From Leptospira sanjuanensis (lineage in GTDB: Bacteria; Spirochaetota; Leptospiria; Leptospirales; Leptospiraceae), in assembly GCF_022267375.1 (NCBI RefSeq), contig NZ_JAIZBH010000001.1, forward strand, positions 248,001 to 312,000: a stretch of DNA of 64,000 bases, given 5' to 3'. The position numbers and the translations under genes were made by a program. The notes beneath the pieces were generated by a model that made no database searches, was not told the DNA's origin, and worked only from the letters and a program-made list of their open reading frames with translations. Shown in pieces: positions 53,068 to 63,042 of this stretch; position 1 is the first letter of the stretch; each line of letters begins with the position of its first letter.

Positions 53068-55245
53068 TCAATCGGTTCTCAGCGATTCCTGCACGATCGT
53101 TTGAACGGCTTCTATTTTATAAGGTTTGTCTAATATGCTGACGACGCCTTGTTCCAATAATTTCTCCTTCTTATCCCGTTCTATGTGACCGGAGGTGACG
53201 ATCACCTTAATGGAAGGAGTTATTTTTTTTAAAAGCGCAAAAAGAACATCGCCGTTCATTTCGGGCATTCCCAGATCCGTAATGACCAAATCGATTTTGT
53301 CTTTCGAATTCTGATAGAGTTCCAAAGCTTGTTTTCCACTGTTCGCCGAGAAAACTTTGCAGCCCGATAACTCCAAAATATCTTTGAGAACGTCGAGAAC
53401 CATAATTTCGTCGTCTACGATCAATACGTTCGCATTCAGTCGGGTTTGTTTTTTTACCTTGTCCGTATCGGCGACTTCTCCGGAGGAAACGGCCGGAAAG
53501 AATAAAGAAAATTTTGTTCCCTGATTGGGGAAGGATTCGACGTCGATAAAACCGAAATGATTTTTAGTGATCGTATCCACGATCGAAAGACCTAAACCGG
53601 TTCCTTTTCCCCGTTCTTTGGTCGTAAAGAAAGGTTCGAAAATTTTCGACTTCGTTGTAGAATTCATTCCTCTTCCCGTATCCGAAACTTGAATACAGAC
53701 GTACCGGTTGGCGGTTCCGGAAATGAATTTTTTACGAACTTCTTCTCCCGTAACGATGCTTTCCTGAATCGTAATTTTTCCGCCGTCGGGCATCGCGTCT
53801 CTCGCGTTCAACGCCAGATTAAGAATCACCTGATGAAGATGTCCGCTGTCGCCCAAGATGATTCCTTTTGTGAGATCGACTTTCGTTTCAATCGAAATGT
53901 TTTTCGGAAGCGAAAACCCAAGAATATCCGTTACTTCTTTGATAATATGCGAAATGGAAATCGGTTTGAGTTCGGAGGAGCCCGGTCTTGAAAAAAGAAG
54001 AAGCTGTTTGGTGATCGAGCCTCCGCGTTTTGCCGCTTCAATAATTCTGTTTACGTGTTTATTCAGGTCGGAATTCTTATCGATCCGAAGTTCCATAACT
54101 TCCGCGCTTCCGAGAATCATCGTAAGTAGGTTATTGAAATCGTGCGCGATTCCTCCCGCAAGAAGGCCGATGCTTTCCATCTTTTGCGCTTGTCTTACGA
54201 TTTCTTCGGTCACCTTTCTTTCTGAAATATTTCTAACGATTCCTTGAATATACCCGTTTTCCAAATAACGCGCATTGATTTCCACGGGGACGATGCTTCC
54301 GTCTTTGCGAACCAATCGTCTTTCCGTCAAAACCGGTCTACCGGCTTTCAGGTCGTTGACTCGAAGCGGTTGTTTTTTGAGATCTTCGGGTTCGATCACA
54401 TCCCATAGATGAAGTTTCAGAAATTCTTCCTTTGTATAACCTAACAATGCACAGCCGCTCGGATTGATTTCGACGTATCTGCCTTCCCGATCGGTAAGAA
54501 AGATCGTATCCGAAGCTTGTTCCACAAGAGAGCGATAACGGGCTTCACTTTCCGTTTTAAGGTCTTCGATTCTTTTTCTTTCGATCGCAATACCCGCGAT
54601 ATGAGCCAGAGAATGAATCAATCTTAGATCCAGTTCCGAAGGGCGTTTCGGTTCGTAATAATAGAGCGCGAACGTGCCTAACACTTGTTCGGTGGGAGAT
54701 AGGATCGGATGAGACCAGCAAGCGCGTAAATGAAATCGGTTTGCAGTGTCCTTATATTTTAGCCAAAGAGGATCGTTTTGTATGTCTTCGACGACAACGA
54801 GTTTTTTCGTATAAGCCGCGGTTCCGCAGGATCCGCAGTCGGGACCGATTCGTTCTCCGTCCACGAAGTCGCAATATTCTTTGGGAAGACTTGGAGCTGC
54901 ACAATGCCTGAGAGTAACGCCGTCTTGGTCGATTAACAGAATACTCGCGTGAATATCGGAACTATATTTTTCGATCGCTTGAGCCAAAGTAAAAAGAATT
55001 TCGGAAAGCGAATACCCTGCGGAAAGATCTTCAAAAATCCGAAAGAGATGATCCAAGAGAACTTCGATCTTTTTCTGTTCTTCCAAATCGGAAAGAGCCA
55101 ACCATCCTTTGGATAAAAATAAGTTTCGAAAAAAAGTTTTTAAGAATACGATCGGAGAGGTTAAGAATTTAAAAAAAGTTTCAAAGGACGAGGAAGCAGT
55201 GTTTTTTTTGGGGAATGCCGCAGTATCGATATAATGATGAATCAT
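53068..55245 (-). CDS. GAF-PAS hybrid sensor histidine kinase with receiver
   Basis: 725 residues. No clear membrane helix. GAF domain (about 70-225) with cysteines C115, C125, C137 and C140 in GPDCGSCGTAAY, a motif common in GAF sensors. PAS domain (about 235-345), HisKA with H368 in GGIAHDFNNLLTM, HATPase (N-box LNLALNARDAMPDGG; G2 GKGTGLGLSIVD), then a receiver (about 605-725) with VLIVDDEIMVLDVL and VITDLGMPEMNG. Probably cytoplasmic; the GAF could sense a ligand or redox state. No separate response regulator nearby. Its kinase core is similar in plan to that at 21853. Confidence 0.93.
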   Translation of the reverse strand: MIHHYIDTAAFPKKNTASSSFETFFKFLTSPIVFLKTFFRNLFLSKGWLALSDLEEQKKIEVLLDHLFRIFEDLSAGYSLSEILFTLAQAIEKYSSDIHASILLIDQDGVTLRHCAAPSLPKEYCDFVDGERIGPDCGSCGTAAYTKKLVVVEDIQNDPLWLKYKDTANRFHLRACWSHPILSPTEQVLGTFALYYYEPKRPSELDLRLIHSLAHIAGIAIERKRIEDLKTESEARYRSLVEQASDTIFLTDREGRYVEINPSGCALLGYTKEEFLKLHLWDVIEPEDLKKQPLRVNDLKAGRPVLTERRLVRKDGSIVPVEINARYLENGYIQGIVRNISERKVTEEIVRQAQKMESIGLLAGGIAHDFNNLLTMILGSAEVMELRIDKNSDLNKHVNRIIEAAKRGGSITKQLLLFSRPGSSELKPISISHIIKEVTDILGFSLPKNISIETKVDLTKGIILGDSGHLHQVILNLALNARDAMPDGGKITIQESIVTGEEVRKKFISGTANRYVCIQVSDTGRGMNSTTKSKIFEPFFTTKERGKGTGLGLSIVDTITKNHFGFIDVESFPNQGTKFSLFFPAVSSGEVADTDKVKKQTRLNANVLIVDDEIMVLDVLKDILELSGCKVFSANSGKQALELYQNSKDKIDLVITDLGMPEMNGDVLFALLKKITPSIKVIVTSGHIERDKKEKLLEQGVVSILDKPYKIEAVQTIVQESLRTD

Positions 55246-55513
55246 AGTGTACCACTTTCAATCCTTTCGTTTATACCAAAGTGACGGCAGAGAATCGAGT
55301 CGAGAGCATACCTTCACCGATTTAAAACGGATCGCAGAGAAAAACGATACCATAGAATCCTAAAAAGGAAATCTTAAAGATAAAATAAGGCCGTTTTCGA
55401 TCGGAATTTTCGAGGAATCAAATTCGGATTAACGTAGATCGTTTTAAAGTGAATTCTCGGATTTGTTTAATTCTTTGCAAAGAACGCGTTTTTAAGTCCA
55501 ATTGTAGAAAATT

Positions 55514-57268
55514 ATGAGTTGTCTGTTCTGTAAAAACGGTGAAAAAACTTTTTTCCGAAGAGTTACCTTGACTGAGGATCGTTATTCCTATGATTTTCCG
55601 ATCCGGGACATCGTGGAACATTCCACGGAGGTTTTTCCCGATATTTATCGATGCAAAACCTGCGCTTCTTTGTGGGTCATTCAAAGCAGAGGAACGGGCG
55701 ATCCAAGATCCACATATCCCGAGTTTTATGTTCAGGAAGCGAGGCTGCTCGAGGGCAAGGAAAAAGAGATCGTGGAAAATCCGACCCTCGATAAACTTCT
55801 TGCGATCCGATTCGACGAAAAGCAGATTCTTCCCTACGGTTTCGCGGTGTCCTGCCTTCAAAAGATAGAACACGATGAACGAAAAACATTAAAGAAATTG
55901 TATATGGAAAGACCGATCGATCTTGATAATTCGATCAAGTATTGGTTGGAAAAGTGGTTTTCCGAGAATTTTCCGGAAGAACATAAAAAAATAACCGAAC
56001 AAGGATTTCACGACGGTGCCGTTCCGATTCTTACTCTTCCGAAAGGAACCCGGACGATCGAAAGTTGTTCCATCGATGCGGATCGAATCGTTCTTTGGAC
56101 CGCGGAAGGGGAAGAAAAACATTTTTTAAGTGCGATCGAAGTTAAGACCGGAAACGTATTATGGAAAACGAATATTCTTCCTCCGTTTCAAAGCGGTCCG
56201 AAGGTGCCGATTTTGTTTTGGAAAGCCGGATACGTTTGTTCTTTTCACGGCGTTCAGGAAACTCCGTTTTCCCTTTTGGATCGTCCCGATAAGCTGCTCA
56301 TTCACGACTTAAACGGAAAAAAGTTGGGAGAATTCCTATTACAATTTTCCTGTTACGAAGTCGATCCGACGAGGGAACGGGATTATTCGGAATGTAGAAC
56401 GGTCCATAACTTTGATGTAACGATTCATCATGACATTCTTTATTTGGCGAGGGACCGCTCCATCGTCGTTTACGATCTTCTCCGCCAAAAAGAAATCCGC
56501 CGATTGGATCTTCCCAACGGAGAAATTTTTTCGGGAAGAATGTTGTTCGACGAAACGGAGAATCTAATTCCGATCACGATGAAAGGATTTTCGGTGTTCG
56601 ATTCCCGGTTTAAGCCGTTGACGGATTGGAAATCATTCGCACATCCGGTTTGGATCGACGAACGCTTGAATGTTTTTTATTATTATGCGAAGATCGAAAA
56701 TCCGCAAAGAAACGGCTTAATCGAATTTAAGGAAAAACAGAATAGCGGCGTGGAATTGATTCATTTTTTGAACGCTCCGCCGTTGAATTTCGATGAGGGT
56801 TATCTTTTTTGTTTCGGTTACGATAAGACGTATGTCACCGATTCGGAATTTCGGATTCTAAAAATATACGATAAGACTTGTACCGATATTTTAGGTCCGC
56901 ACAAAAGTCCGAATCCGAATCTTCCCGTTTTTTTAACCGAGGATCGACTCGTCTTTGCGGAAGATTATAAACACGTCACGATTTTAAACCGAAACGGAGA
57001 ATTGATCGCAGAATATCCGATCCAAAGCGAACTCAGAAAGATTTTCACGTTTGACGGAAAGAATATCGCGTTTGTCGAATATGTTTACGACGGCTACGGA
57101 GCGGAGAATCGATTTCTTTTGACTGTTTTGGGACCGGACGGAGAACGAAAACGTCGGATTCTTTTGAGAACCCTGGACGGTTTTAATATTTGTTTCGAGG
57201 CATACTTGACTTTCGTTTACGATTTCAAATTGATGAGGATCGATCTGGTGGAAAACCCTAATCCTTGA
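55514..57268 (+). CDS. Large protein with N-terminal zinc-ribbon and propeller-like region
   Basis: 584 residues, no signal peptide or membrane helix. The N-terminus has two CxxC pairs, CLFCKNG and YRCKTCASLW, about 45 residues apart, which should bind one zinc. The rest (from about 170) is a run of beta strands with repeated patterns such as DRIVLWTAEGEEKHFLSAIE, VYDLLRQKEIRRLDLPNGE and VTILNRNGELIAEYPI that suggest a beta-propeller (PQQ- or WD-like). I do not recognise the family. It stands alone, divergent from the kinase at 53068. Confidence 0.72.
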   Translation: MSCLFCKNGEKTFFRRVTLTEDRYSYDFPIRDIVEHSTEVFPDIYRCKTCASLWVIQSRGTGDPRSTYPEFYVQEARLLEGKEKEIVENPTLDKLLAIRFDEKQILPYGFAVSCLQKIEHDERKTLKKLYMERPIDLDNSIKYWLEKWFSENFPEEHKKITEQGFHDGAVPILTLPKGTRTIESCSIDADRIVLWTAEGEEKHFLSAIEVKTGNVLWKTNILPPFQSGPKVPILFWKAGYVCSFHGVQETPFSLLDRPDKLLIHDLNGKKLGEFLLQFSCYEVDPTRERDYSECRTVHNFDVTIHHDILYLARDRSIVVYDLLRQKEIRRLDLPNGEIFSGRMLFDETENLIPITMKGFSVFDSRFKPLTDWKSFAHPVWIDERLNVFYYYAKIENPQRNGLIEFKEKQNSGVELIHFLNAPPLNFDEGYLFCFGYDKTYVTDSEFRILKIYDKTCTDILGPHKSPNPNLPVFLTEDRLVFAEDYKHVTILNRNGELIAEYPIQSELRKIFTFDGKNIAFVEYVYDGYGAENRFLLTVLGPDGERKRRILLRTLDGFNICFEAYLTFVYDFKLMRIDLVENPNP

Positions 57269-57350
57269 ATGCGAAGAAACTTTTGAACTTGAAGACGCTT
57301 TTCATCTATGACATTCTGATTTTAGTAAGGAAATGTAAATCATTACGGAA

Positions 57351-57497
57351 ATGGAATATGTATTAAACGGATGTCGTCATTGCGGTAAGGTAAATTACGA
57401 GGTTGAATTGGGTTTGTCGAAAGGAAGTTCAAAATGCGAATGTTCCTTTCACCAAACAAGAGTTTGGCGAAAGGTGGAAGAATTCGTTATTCTTTAA
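57351..57497 (+). pseudogene. Truncated GFA-family (DUF636-like) remnant
   Basis: 48 codons: MEYVLNGCRHCGKVNYEVEL then KCECSFHQTRVW. This is the N-terminal zinc-binding start of the GFA (glutathione-dependent formaldehyde-activating) family, usually G-x-CHCG-x-V near the start and C-x-CS-x-C after it. Full proteins have 110-150 residues; here the frame stops 11 bases inside the 3' end of the HbpS/GlcG gene on the other strand. The third cysteine of the CxCSxC motif is replaced (CECSFH). A decayed fragment is more likely than a functional gene. Confidence 0.6.
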
Positions 57498-57984
57498 CTG
57501 CTTCCAATCCGCTGCGAGCCGCTTGACCGTCCTGGCTTGAAGTTCCTCCGGAAACCCCGATGGCTCCGGCGATTTTTCCATCGATCAAAATCAATTCTCC
57601 GCCTTCCAGAGGATATACTCCCGGTAAGCCTAGAATTCTTAATCCGACTCCGCCGGCGGCAATCGCGTCCTCCATCGATTTTGTGGGTCTTCTAAAATTG
57701 TTCGCGCATTTCGCCTTTCCCTGCGAAATATCGATCGAACCGAATTGGGCTCCGTCCATTCTTTCCAGAAGGATCAGATTGCCTCCGGAATCGACTACGG
57801 AAAAGACCATCTTCCAGCCGTTCTTTTTCGCTTCGTTCTGCGCTTTGAGTACGATCTTTTTTGCGAGATCTAAACGTACTGGGTTTCCGTAATCCGGAAA
57901 ACTGGGTTGGCTTTGGCTTGCGATATAAAACGGATTTATTAGAAAAATAGAAACCGTTAATGCGACAATGAATTTTGGATTCAT
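57487..57984 (-). CDS. Exported HbpS/GlcG-family protein
   Basis: 165 residues from the ATG at 57984, preceded by GGGAGA. Signal peptide MNPKFIVALTVSIFLINPFYIASQ. The mature domain matches the GlcG/HbpS (DUF336) family: AKKIVLKAQNEAKKNGWKM, VVDSGGNLILLERMDGAQFG, SIDISQGKAKCANNF, GGVGLRILGLPGVYPLEGGE and GAIGVSGGTSSQDGQAA. The family binds heme or related compounds in some bacteria; ligand here unknown. Probably periplasmic. Confidence 0.88.
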   Translation of the reverse strand: MNPKFIVALTVSIFLINPFYIASQSQPSFPDYGNPVRLDLAKKIVLKAQNEAKKNGWKMVFSVVDSGGNLILLERMDGAQFGSIDISQGKAKCANNFRRPTKSMEDAIAAGGVGLRILGLPGVYPLEGGELILIDGKIAGAIGVSGGTSSQDGQAARSGLEAVKE

Positions 57985-58334
57985 GGATGATTCTCCCTTG
58001 TGTGAATTGAAGTTCAATGGAACGGCGATCCAAACGAATCGACTCGAACCAAAGAAAGTTTTGATTGTTAGTTTAACCTTTTCGGATTTGAAACTGGAAT
58101 CGATCCTTGGACCGAATGTCGTAGGATCGAGGAGGGCGGCTTTCTTCCGTAAAACCGTTTCGAGGAAAAATCCCGACGGAAGTTCGGAATTAAAAAAATT
58201 GAAACGGGAGCTTTCCGTTCTGTCAAGCGGTTTATGCGATCTTGAATGGTAATGAAATCGGAATTCGATTCGGCGCCGATCGGATCAAAAAAAGCTTTCC
58301 TACTTTCGAAAAGAAAAAAGAATTCTGCGCTAAG

Positions 58335-59306
58335 ATGAATTCCAAAATCAAAGTTAGATTTCTTTTCGAGATTTTTTTCGTGGTTCTTTTTTCCTCCGCC
58401 GTGCCTTCCTGTTCGGGCGCGCCGATCGTCAATAAGCCGTTAGACGGCATTGTGGATTTGCAGGGACATCGGGGTGCAAGAGGTTTAAAACCGGAAAATA
58501 CGTGGCCCGCGTTCGAGGAGGCGATCCGTTACGAGATGACTACTTTGGAATTGGACACGGTTCTTACCAAAGATAAGAAAATCGTAATTCATCACGATTC
58601 GGAAACCAATCCAACGATCTGTCAGAAAAAGGACGGAACTCCGATTTCTTCCGTTTCACTATACGATTTGACTTTGGCGGAATTGAAACAACTGGATTGC
58701 GGGACTAAAAAAAATCCGAAATATCCGGAACAAGTTTCCGTTCCGGGAACCGAACTGATTACGATTGAAGAATTTTTCTCGCTCGTCGCAAACGTTGAAA
58801 AGAAGAATCCGAATCGGCCGAAGCTCAAATTCAATATCGAAACGAAGTTCCCGAACGACGACAAGGCTCAACTTCCTATGGAGAAAGTGAGGGATCATGT
58901 AACTCTCCTCGTCAAAGCCGTCGAAGATGCAAAAGCCGCGGATCGAACAACGATCCAATCGTTTTACATACAAGCGTTGCCGATCGTAAAGGAAAAAAAT
59001 CCAAAGATCAAAACGAGCGCTCTTTTTTCCGTAACATACTTTCAAGGCGCCCTGATGAAATTGGGATTCGGAAATTCCGCTCGCGAAAACGCGTTGAAAA
59101 AAACGATCGAAGTGAAAGCGGATATTATTTCTCCGTATTTCTTATACGTGACGGAAGCATTCGTTCAGGAAGCGCATTCTCATAAAATTTCCGTGATCCC
59201 TTGGACGGTGAACGAGCCGGATGAAATGAGAAGATTGATCGATGCGGGTGTGGACGGTATAATCAGTGATTATCCGGATCGATTGATGCAAGCGATCAAA
59301 AGATAA
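58335..59306 (+). CDS. glpQ: Lipoprotein glycerophosphodiester phosphodiesterase
   Basis: 323 residues from the ATG at 58335; the frame opens upstream at a TTG with no supporting features. Signal peptide [21 protein letters not shown] with the lipidated cysteine in VPSCSG. The GDPD core is clear: [20 protein letters not shown] (HRG and PENT), [18 protein letters not shown], and [29 protein letters not shown]. It would release glycerol-3-phosphate from glycerophosphodiesters in the periplasm, which a GlpT-type antiporter as at 23983 could import. Confidence 0.92.
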   Translation: MNSKIKVRFLFEIFFVVLFSSAVPSCSGAPIVNKPLDGIVDLQGHRGARGLKPENTWPAFEEAIRYEMTTLELDTVLTKDKKIVIHHDSETNPTICQKKDGTPISSVSLYDLTLAELKQLDCGTKKNPKYPEQVSVPGTELITIEEFFSLVANVEKKNPNRPKLKFNIETKFPNDDKAQLPMEKVRDHVTLLVKAVEDAKAADRTTIQSFYIQALPIVKEKNPKIKTSALFSVTYFQGALMKLGFGNSARENALKKTIEVKADIISPYFLYVTEAFVQEAHSHKISVIPWTVNEPDEMRRLIDAGVDGIISDYPDRLMQAIKR

Positions 59307-59364
59307 GAAGCTGAAACGCGATCGAAAAATGGATACGTTCGATCCCATAAAAAATTCCGATTCT

Positions 59365-60624
59365 TTATTTTGTCGAAGAGGGTAGTGCTAAAAAGTTTTT
59401 ATATTTCGTAGCGTTTCTTCTACTGCGAATTTGTTCCCAGATTAAGTTGCCGATCATCGATCGAGGAATTCTCGGTTCTTTTCCTTGTCCCATTCTTCGG
59501 AACTGAAATTTGATGGCGGACATTTTTGAAAGAGAACTGAAAACCGGATTGGAAAGATTCGGAAGATTGAATTCGATCGTTTCCGCGTTTCCGGAAAGAA
59601 GTCGAGAAGCGCAATCCGGGTCGAAAGCGAACGGAGCCGCGATTCCGACCAGGTCGATGGCGCCGGAAGTGATTGCATTTTCCATAATATTCTTGGAACG
59701 GAAACCGCCCGTGGATATCAAAGGCATCTTTGCGATCGATCTCGCCTTTTTCGCAAAATCCAAAAAATACGCTTCGCGTTTGCGCGTTCCATTGAATTCT
59801 CCTCCCTGCATGGCGGGAGATTCGTAGTTTCCTCCCGATATTTCAAGTAGATCTAAATTAGATTGATTTAACATTTCAATCACTTGGATCGCGTTTTCTT
59901 CCGCAAAACCCCCGCCTTGAAAATCGGCCGAGTTGAGTTTTACTCCGACTCCGAATTCTTTTCGGGTGGAAGCGCGGATTCCGTTTACGATTTCGAGAAG
60001 AATTCTCGCGCGATTCTCCAGAGAACCGCCCCATTGATCCTTGCGAAGATTGGTCAACGGAGAAAGAAACTGATTGATCAAATAACCGTGAGCGGCGTGC
60101 ACTTCGACTCCGTCGAAGCCAGCTTTTTCCGCGATGACCGCGGCTTGAATAAAACGATCGATGATTTTTTTGATTTCGTCTTCGGTGAGGGCGCGTGGAG
60201 TTCCGAAAACTTTCGCGAACATTCTTCCTGGAATATGAACTTTCACGGCGGAAGGGGCGACCGGAGTTTCCGAAATAAAACTGAAAACCTGTCTACCGGG
60301 ATGATTGATTTGCATCCAAATTTTAGAGCCGCCCGATTTTCCCGCGTCGGCCCATCGTTTGAAAGAATCCAATTTTCCTTGGTCTCGGATAATGACATTT
60401 CCCGGTCCGGTCAACGCGGTCGGATCTACCATAGCGTTTCCGGTCAAAAGAAGTCCGGCTCCACCGTTTCCCCAGCGTTCATACAAACGAATCATTTCTT
60501 TTCCGGGAAGAAACTCGTCGTCGGCTAAACTTTCTTCCATCGAAGCTTTGGCGATCCGGTTCTTTAAAACCTGGCCGTTGGGCAATGTGAGGCTTTGAGA
60601 GAGCGGGGAAACTGTTTGGGACAT
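59365..60624 (-). CDS. Old Yellow Enzyme-type NADH:flavin oxidoreductase
   Basis: 419 residues. FMN-binding barrel typical of OYE: LTLPNGQVLKNRIAKASMEE at the N-terminus, LLTGNAMVDPTAL, IWMQINHPGRQV, FDGVEVHAAHGYLINQFLSP, RKDQWGGSLENRARILLEIV, and STGGFRSKN. It has no C-terminal [4Fe-4S]/FAD part as in 2,4-dienoyl-CoA reductase. OYE homologues reduce activated double bonds, often of toxic electrophiles. Divergent from a TetR gene with two matching operators in between, so likely controlled by it. Confidence 0.9.
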   Translation of the reverse strand: MSQTVSPLSQSLTLPNGQVLKNRIAKASMEESLADDEFLPGKEMIRLYERWGNGGAGLLLTGNAMVDPTALTGPGNVIIRDQGKLDSFKRWADAGKSGGSKIWMQINHPGRQVFSFISETPVAPSAVKVHIPGRMFAKVFGTPRALTEDEIKKIIDRFIQAAVIAEKAGFDGVEVHAAHGYLINQFLSPLTNLRKDQWGGSLENRARILLEIVNGIRASTRKEFGVGVKLNSADFQGGGFAEENAIQVIEMLNQSNLDLLEISGGNYESPAMQGGEFNGTRKREAYFLDFAKKARSIAKMPLISTGGFRSKNIMENAITSGAIDLVGIAAPFAFDPDCASRLLSGNAETIEFNLPNLSNPVFSSLSKMSAIKFQFRRMGQGKEPRIPRSMIGNLIWEQIRSRRNATKYKNFLALPSSTK

Positions 60625-60654
60625 GGGACTTCTCCAGTTCGGAATTTTCTTTCC

Positions 60655-60711
60655 TACCCATCGGTATTTATGGAGAATTCTTTGTCAACGCTTAATTCCT
60701 ACCGGTTGGTA
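60655..60711. promoter_or_regulatory. Two candidate TetR operators around the OYE promoter
   Basis: TACCCATCGGTA (60655-60666) and TACCGGTTGGTA (60700-60711) both fit TACC-N4-GGTA, each followed by TTTAT and preceded by CCTACC-like bases; the repeat spacing is 45 bp. A minus-strand TTGACA (-35) lies between them at 60683-60688. Binding would cover the promoter of the OYE gene and lie upstream of the TetR gene. Confidence 0.7.
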
Positions 60712-60786
60712 TTTATTTTTACTTTGAAAAGCGAATTCGTTTGACCGGAGGAAAGTGGTTCCGAAGATGAAAGGGAGAATTTCGCA

Positions 60787-61422
60787 ATGTCAAAGACTCT
60801 TGGCTGGAAAAAATTACCCGAGGACGTTCGGAGAGAATCGATTCTCTCCGCGGCGATGCGTTGTTTTTTTTCCAAGGGTTTTGAAAAGACATCGGTTCAA
60901 GACATCGCCGAAACGGCCGGTTTGACCAAGGGTGGAATCTACTTTCACTTCGAAAGTAAGGAAGAAATCCGGGACACTCTGATCCGTGAATTTTTAAATT
61001 TAGAACGTTTCGGATTTCAGGATCCGGAAGTTCTTTCTCTTTCTCCGCATCTGAGAATGAAGGAATATTTGGAGCGACTGGCGAATCGTCTTACGATCGA
61101 AGGGAATTGTTCTCCTCGGTTGTTTGCCGAAGCGACTTCCAACGGCGGAAGCATGGAGAAGGAAATCGTCGCCTTTTACGATTCTCTTGAATCCGTTTTT
61201 GCAAAGACGATTCAAGAAGGACAGAATCAGGGAAGCATCGTAAATTCTATGCCCGCAGTCTTAATCGCGCGCACCATTCTCGCGGTATTCGACGGGCTAC
61301 AGATCCAAGCCGATATTTCTCCCTCGCAACGAGACCTGCAAGTGAGGGGAAGAGAAGTTCTCAATTCTTTCTTTAAGAATCTTCTTTTAACGTTCGATCC
61401 GACCTGCGAAACGAAAAAGTAA
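60787..61422 (+). CDS. TetR-family transcriptional regulator
   Basis: 211 residues. N-terminal HTH with TSVQDIAETAGLTKGGIYFHFESKEE (about 38-63), the region of strongest TetR similarity; the C-terminal half is helical and would form the ligand-binding dimer. Start ATG with a purine-rich stretch upstream. It faces away from the OYE gene over a 162-base spacer containing two palindromic sites, a common layout for TetR regulators of electrophile or efflux responses. It converges with the DUF819 gene, with only three bases between stops. Confidence 0.92.
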   Translation: MSKTLGWKKLPEDVRRESILSAAMRCFFSKGFEKTSVQDIAETAGLTKGGIYFHFESKEEIRDTLIREFLNLERFGFQDPEVLSLSPHLRMKEYLERLANRLTIEGNCSPRLFAEATSNGGSMEKEIVAFYDSLESVFAKTIQEGQNQGSIVNSMPAVLIARTILAVFDGLQIQADISPSQRDLQVRGREVLNSFFKNLLLTFDPTCETKK

Positions 61423-61425
61423 ATC

Positions 61426-62589
61426 CTAATTTCCGATCGCGATCAAAACGGAATGAATTCCGATTCCTAGATAATTTCCTAACGCGTATCCGATCAATCC
61501 CGTGAGAATTCCCACAACCAAAACGCCTTTGTTTCCGATCGCCTGCGAAACCGGCGGAACGAACGCGGGTCCGTAGATGCTCGATACGGAAGTGATCATC
61601 CAGGTATCGACCGGAATTCGAAAGAGAATTCCCAAGAGAAGGTGGAGTAGAATCGCTCCGAAAAGAATCGACGTTAAGATGAGAAACACGGAACCGAAAT
61701 CTTTTTTCAATTCCTCCAAATCCGCAAGAAAACCGATCGAGACCGAAAAGACCAAAATCATATAACTTCCGAACTCGTATGTTTTGAGTTGCCGCACTTT
61801 GGAATGAAAGGAAATTCCGATTCCCCAGGTTGTGATTCCGAGAAGGATCGAAGGCGCGTACAAAGAAGAGAAGATCAAAAACGTAAACGCGACCGAAACT
61901 CCGAAACCAAGCGTCGCCAACAACAAACCGATCCCGTTCGGCAGAAGTATTTTTTTTAACGGAAGTTTATCTTCTACTTTTGCGGACGATTCAGTTTCTT
62001 CGATCGGAACGTTTTTGACTTCTTCCTTTTTCAGAAAGAACGAAAAGATTTTTTTTCCAAAAGTCAGTAAGAAGAGAAGATAAATCCCGCCGATGACTAC
62101 ATCGATCGTGTTGACCAAGGCGATCGTTTCTTTATTTGCGCTTAAGGCCAATCCGATCGCGTTCAGGTTCGGAGTTCCGCCGGTATACATGCCGGAAAGC
62201 ATGCTCGCGATTTTTGCGGATTCGGGATGCGTTTCCGCATATATGTATCCTACTAGCGCGGCGGATATCGCAACCGCCACCGCGGATAAAAAGAAGGAGA
62301 AGAGAGCGAGTTTCGCTTCGCCGAACCCTTTTCGAAAATCGGTGGAACTTAAAAGCAGAGGAATCGCAAGAGGAATCGCAATATCGGCTATGGTAAGAGG
62401 CACCGATTTCGGAATCCACGAATGAGGGACGAGGTTTCCCAAAAGGATTCCCGCAATGTAGCAGATCGATACGGAACCTAGGATTCCGAGCAGTTTGACT
62501 TTTTGCGTGAGACGGATTGCGAGCCACGGGAAAAAAAGAATAAACAAAGCCAAAAATATCGGATTAAGGATCGAAGATGCGAATTCCAT
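61426..62589 (-). CDS. DUF819-family membrane protein
   Basis: 387 residues, about ten membrane helices. It begins ILNPIFLALFILFFPWLAIRL, and GMYTGGTPNLNAIGLAL and SSIYGPAFVPPVSQAIGNKG match the DUF819 (YjcL-like) family. Family function unknown; a transport role is likely from topology. A charged loop lies near residues 190-215 (LKKEEVKNVPIEE). ATG at 62589. Confidence 0.87.
   Translation of the reverse strand: MEFASSILNPIFLALFILFFPWLAIRLTQKVKLLGILGSVSICYIAGILLGNLVPHSWIPKSVPLTIADIAIPLAIPLLLSSTDFRKGFGEAKLALFSFFLSAVAVAISAALVGYIYAETHPESAKIASMLSGMYTGGTPNLNAIGLALSANKETIALVNTIDVVIGGIYLLFLLTFGKKIFSFFLKKEEVKNVPIEETESSAKVEDKLPLKKILLPNGIGLLLATLGFGVSVAFTFLIFSSLYAPSILLGITTWGIGISFHSKVRQLKTYEFGSYMILVFSVSIGFLADLEELKKDFGSVFLILTSILFGAILLHLLLGILFRIPVDTWMITSVSSIYGPAFVPPVSQAIGNKGVLVVGILTGLIGYALGNYLGIGIHSVLIAIGN

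Positions 62590-63042
<453 letters not shown>

Noticed and set aside
55418..55873. 151-codon minus-strand ORF
   Set aside because: Its reading frame is antisense to the zinc-ribbon/propeller gene, whose zinc cysteines and length are more convincing.
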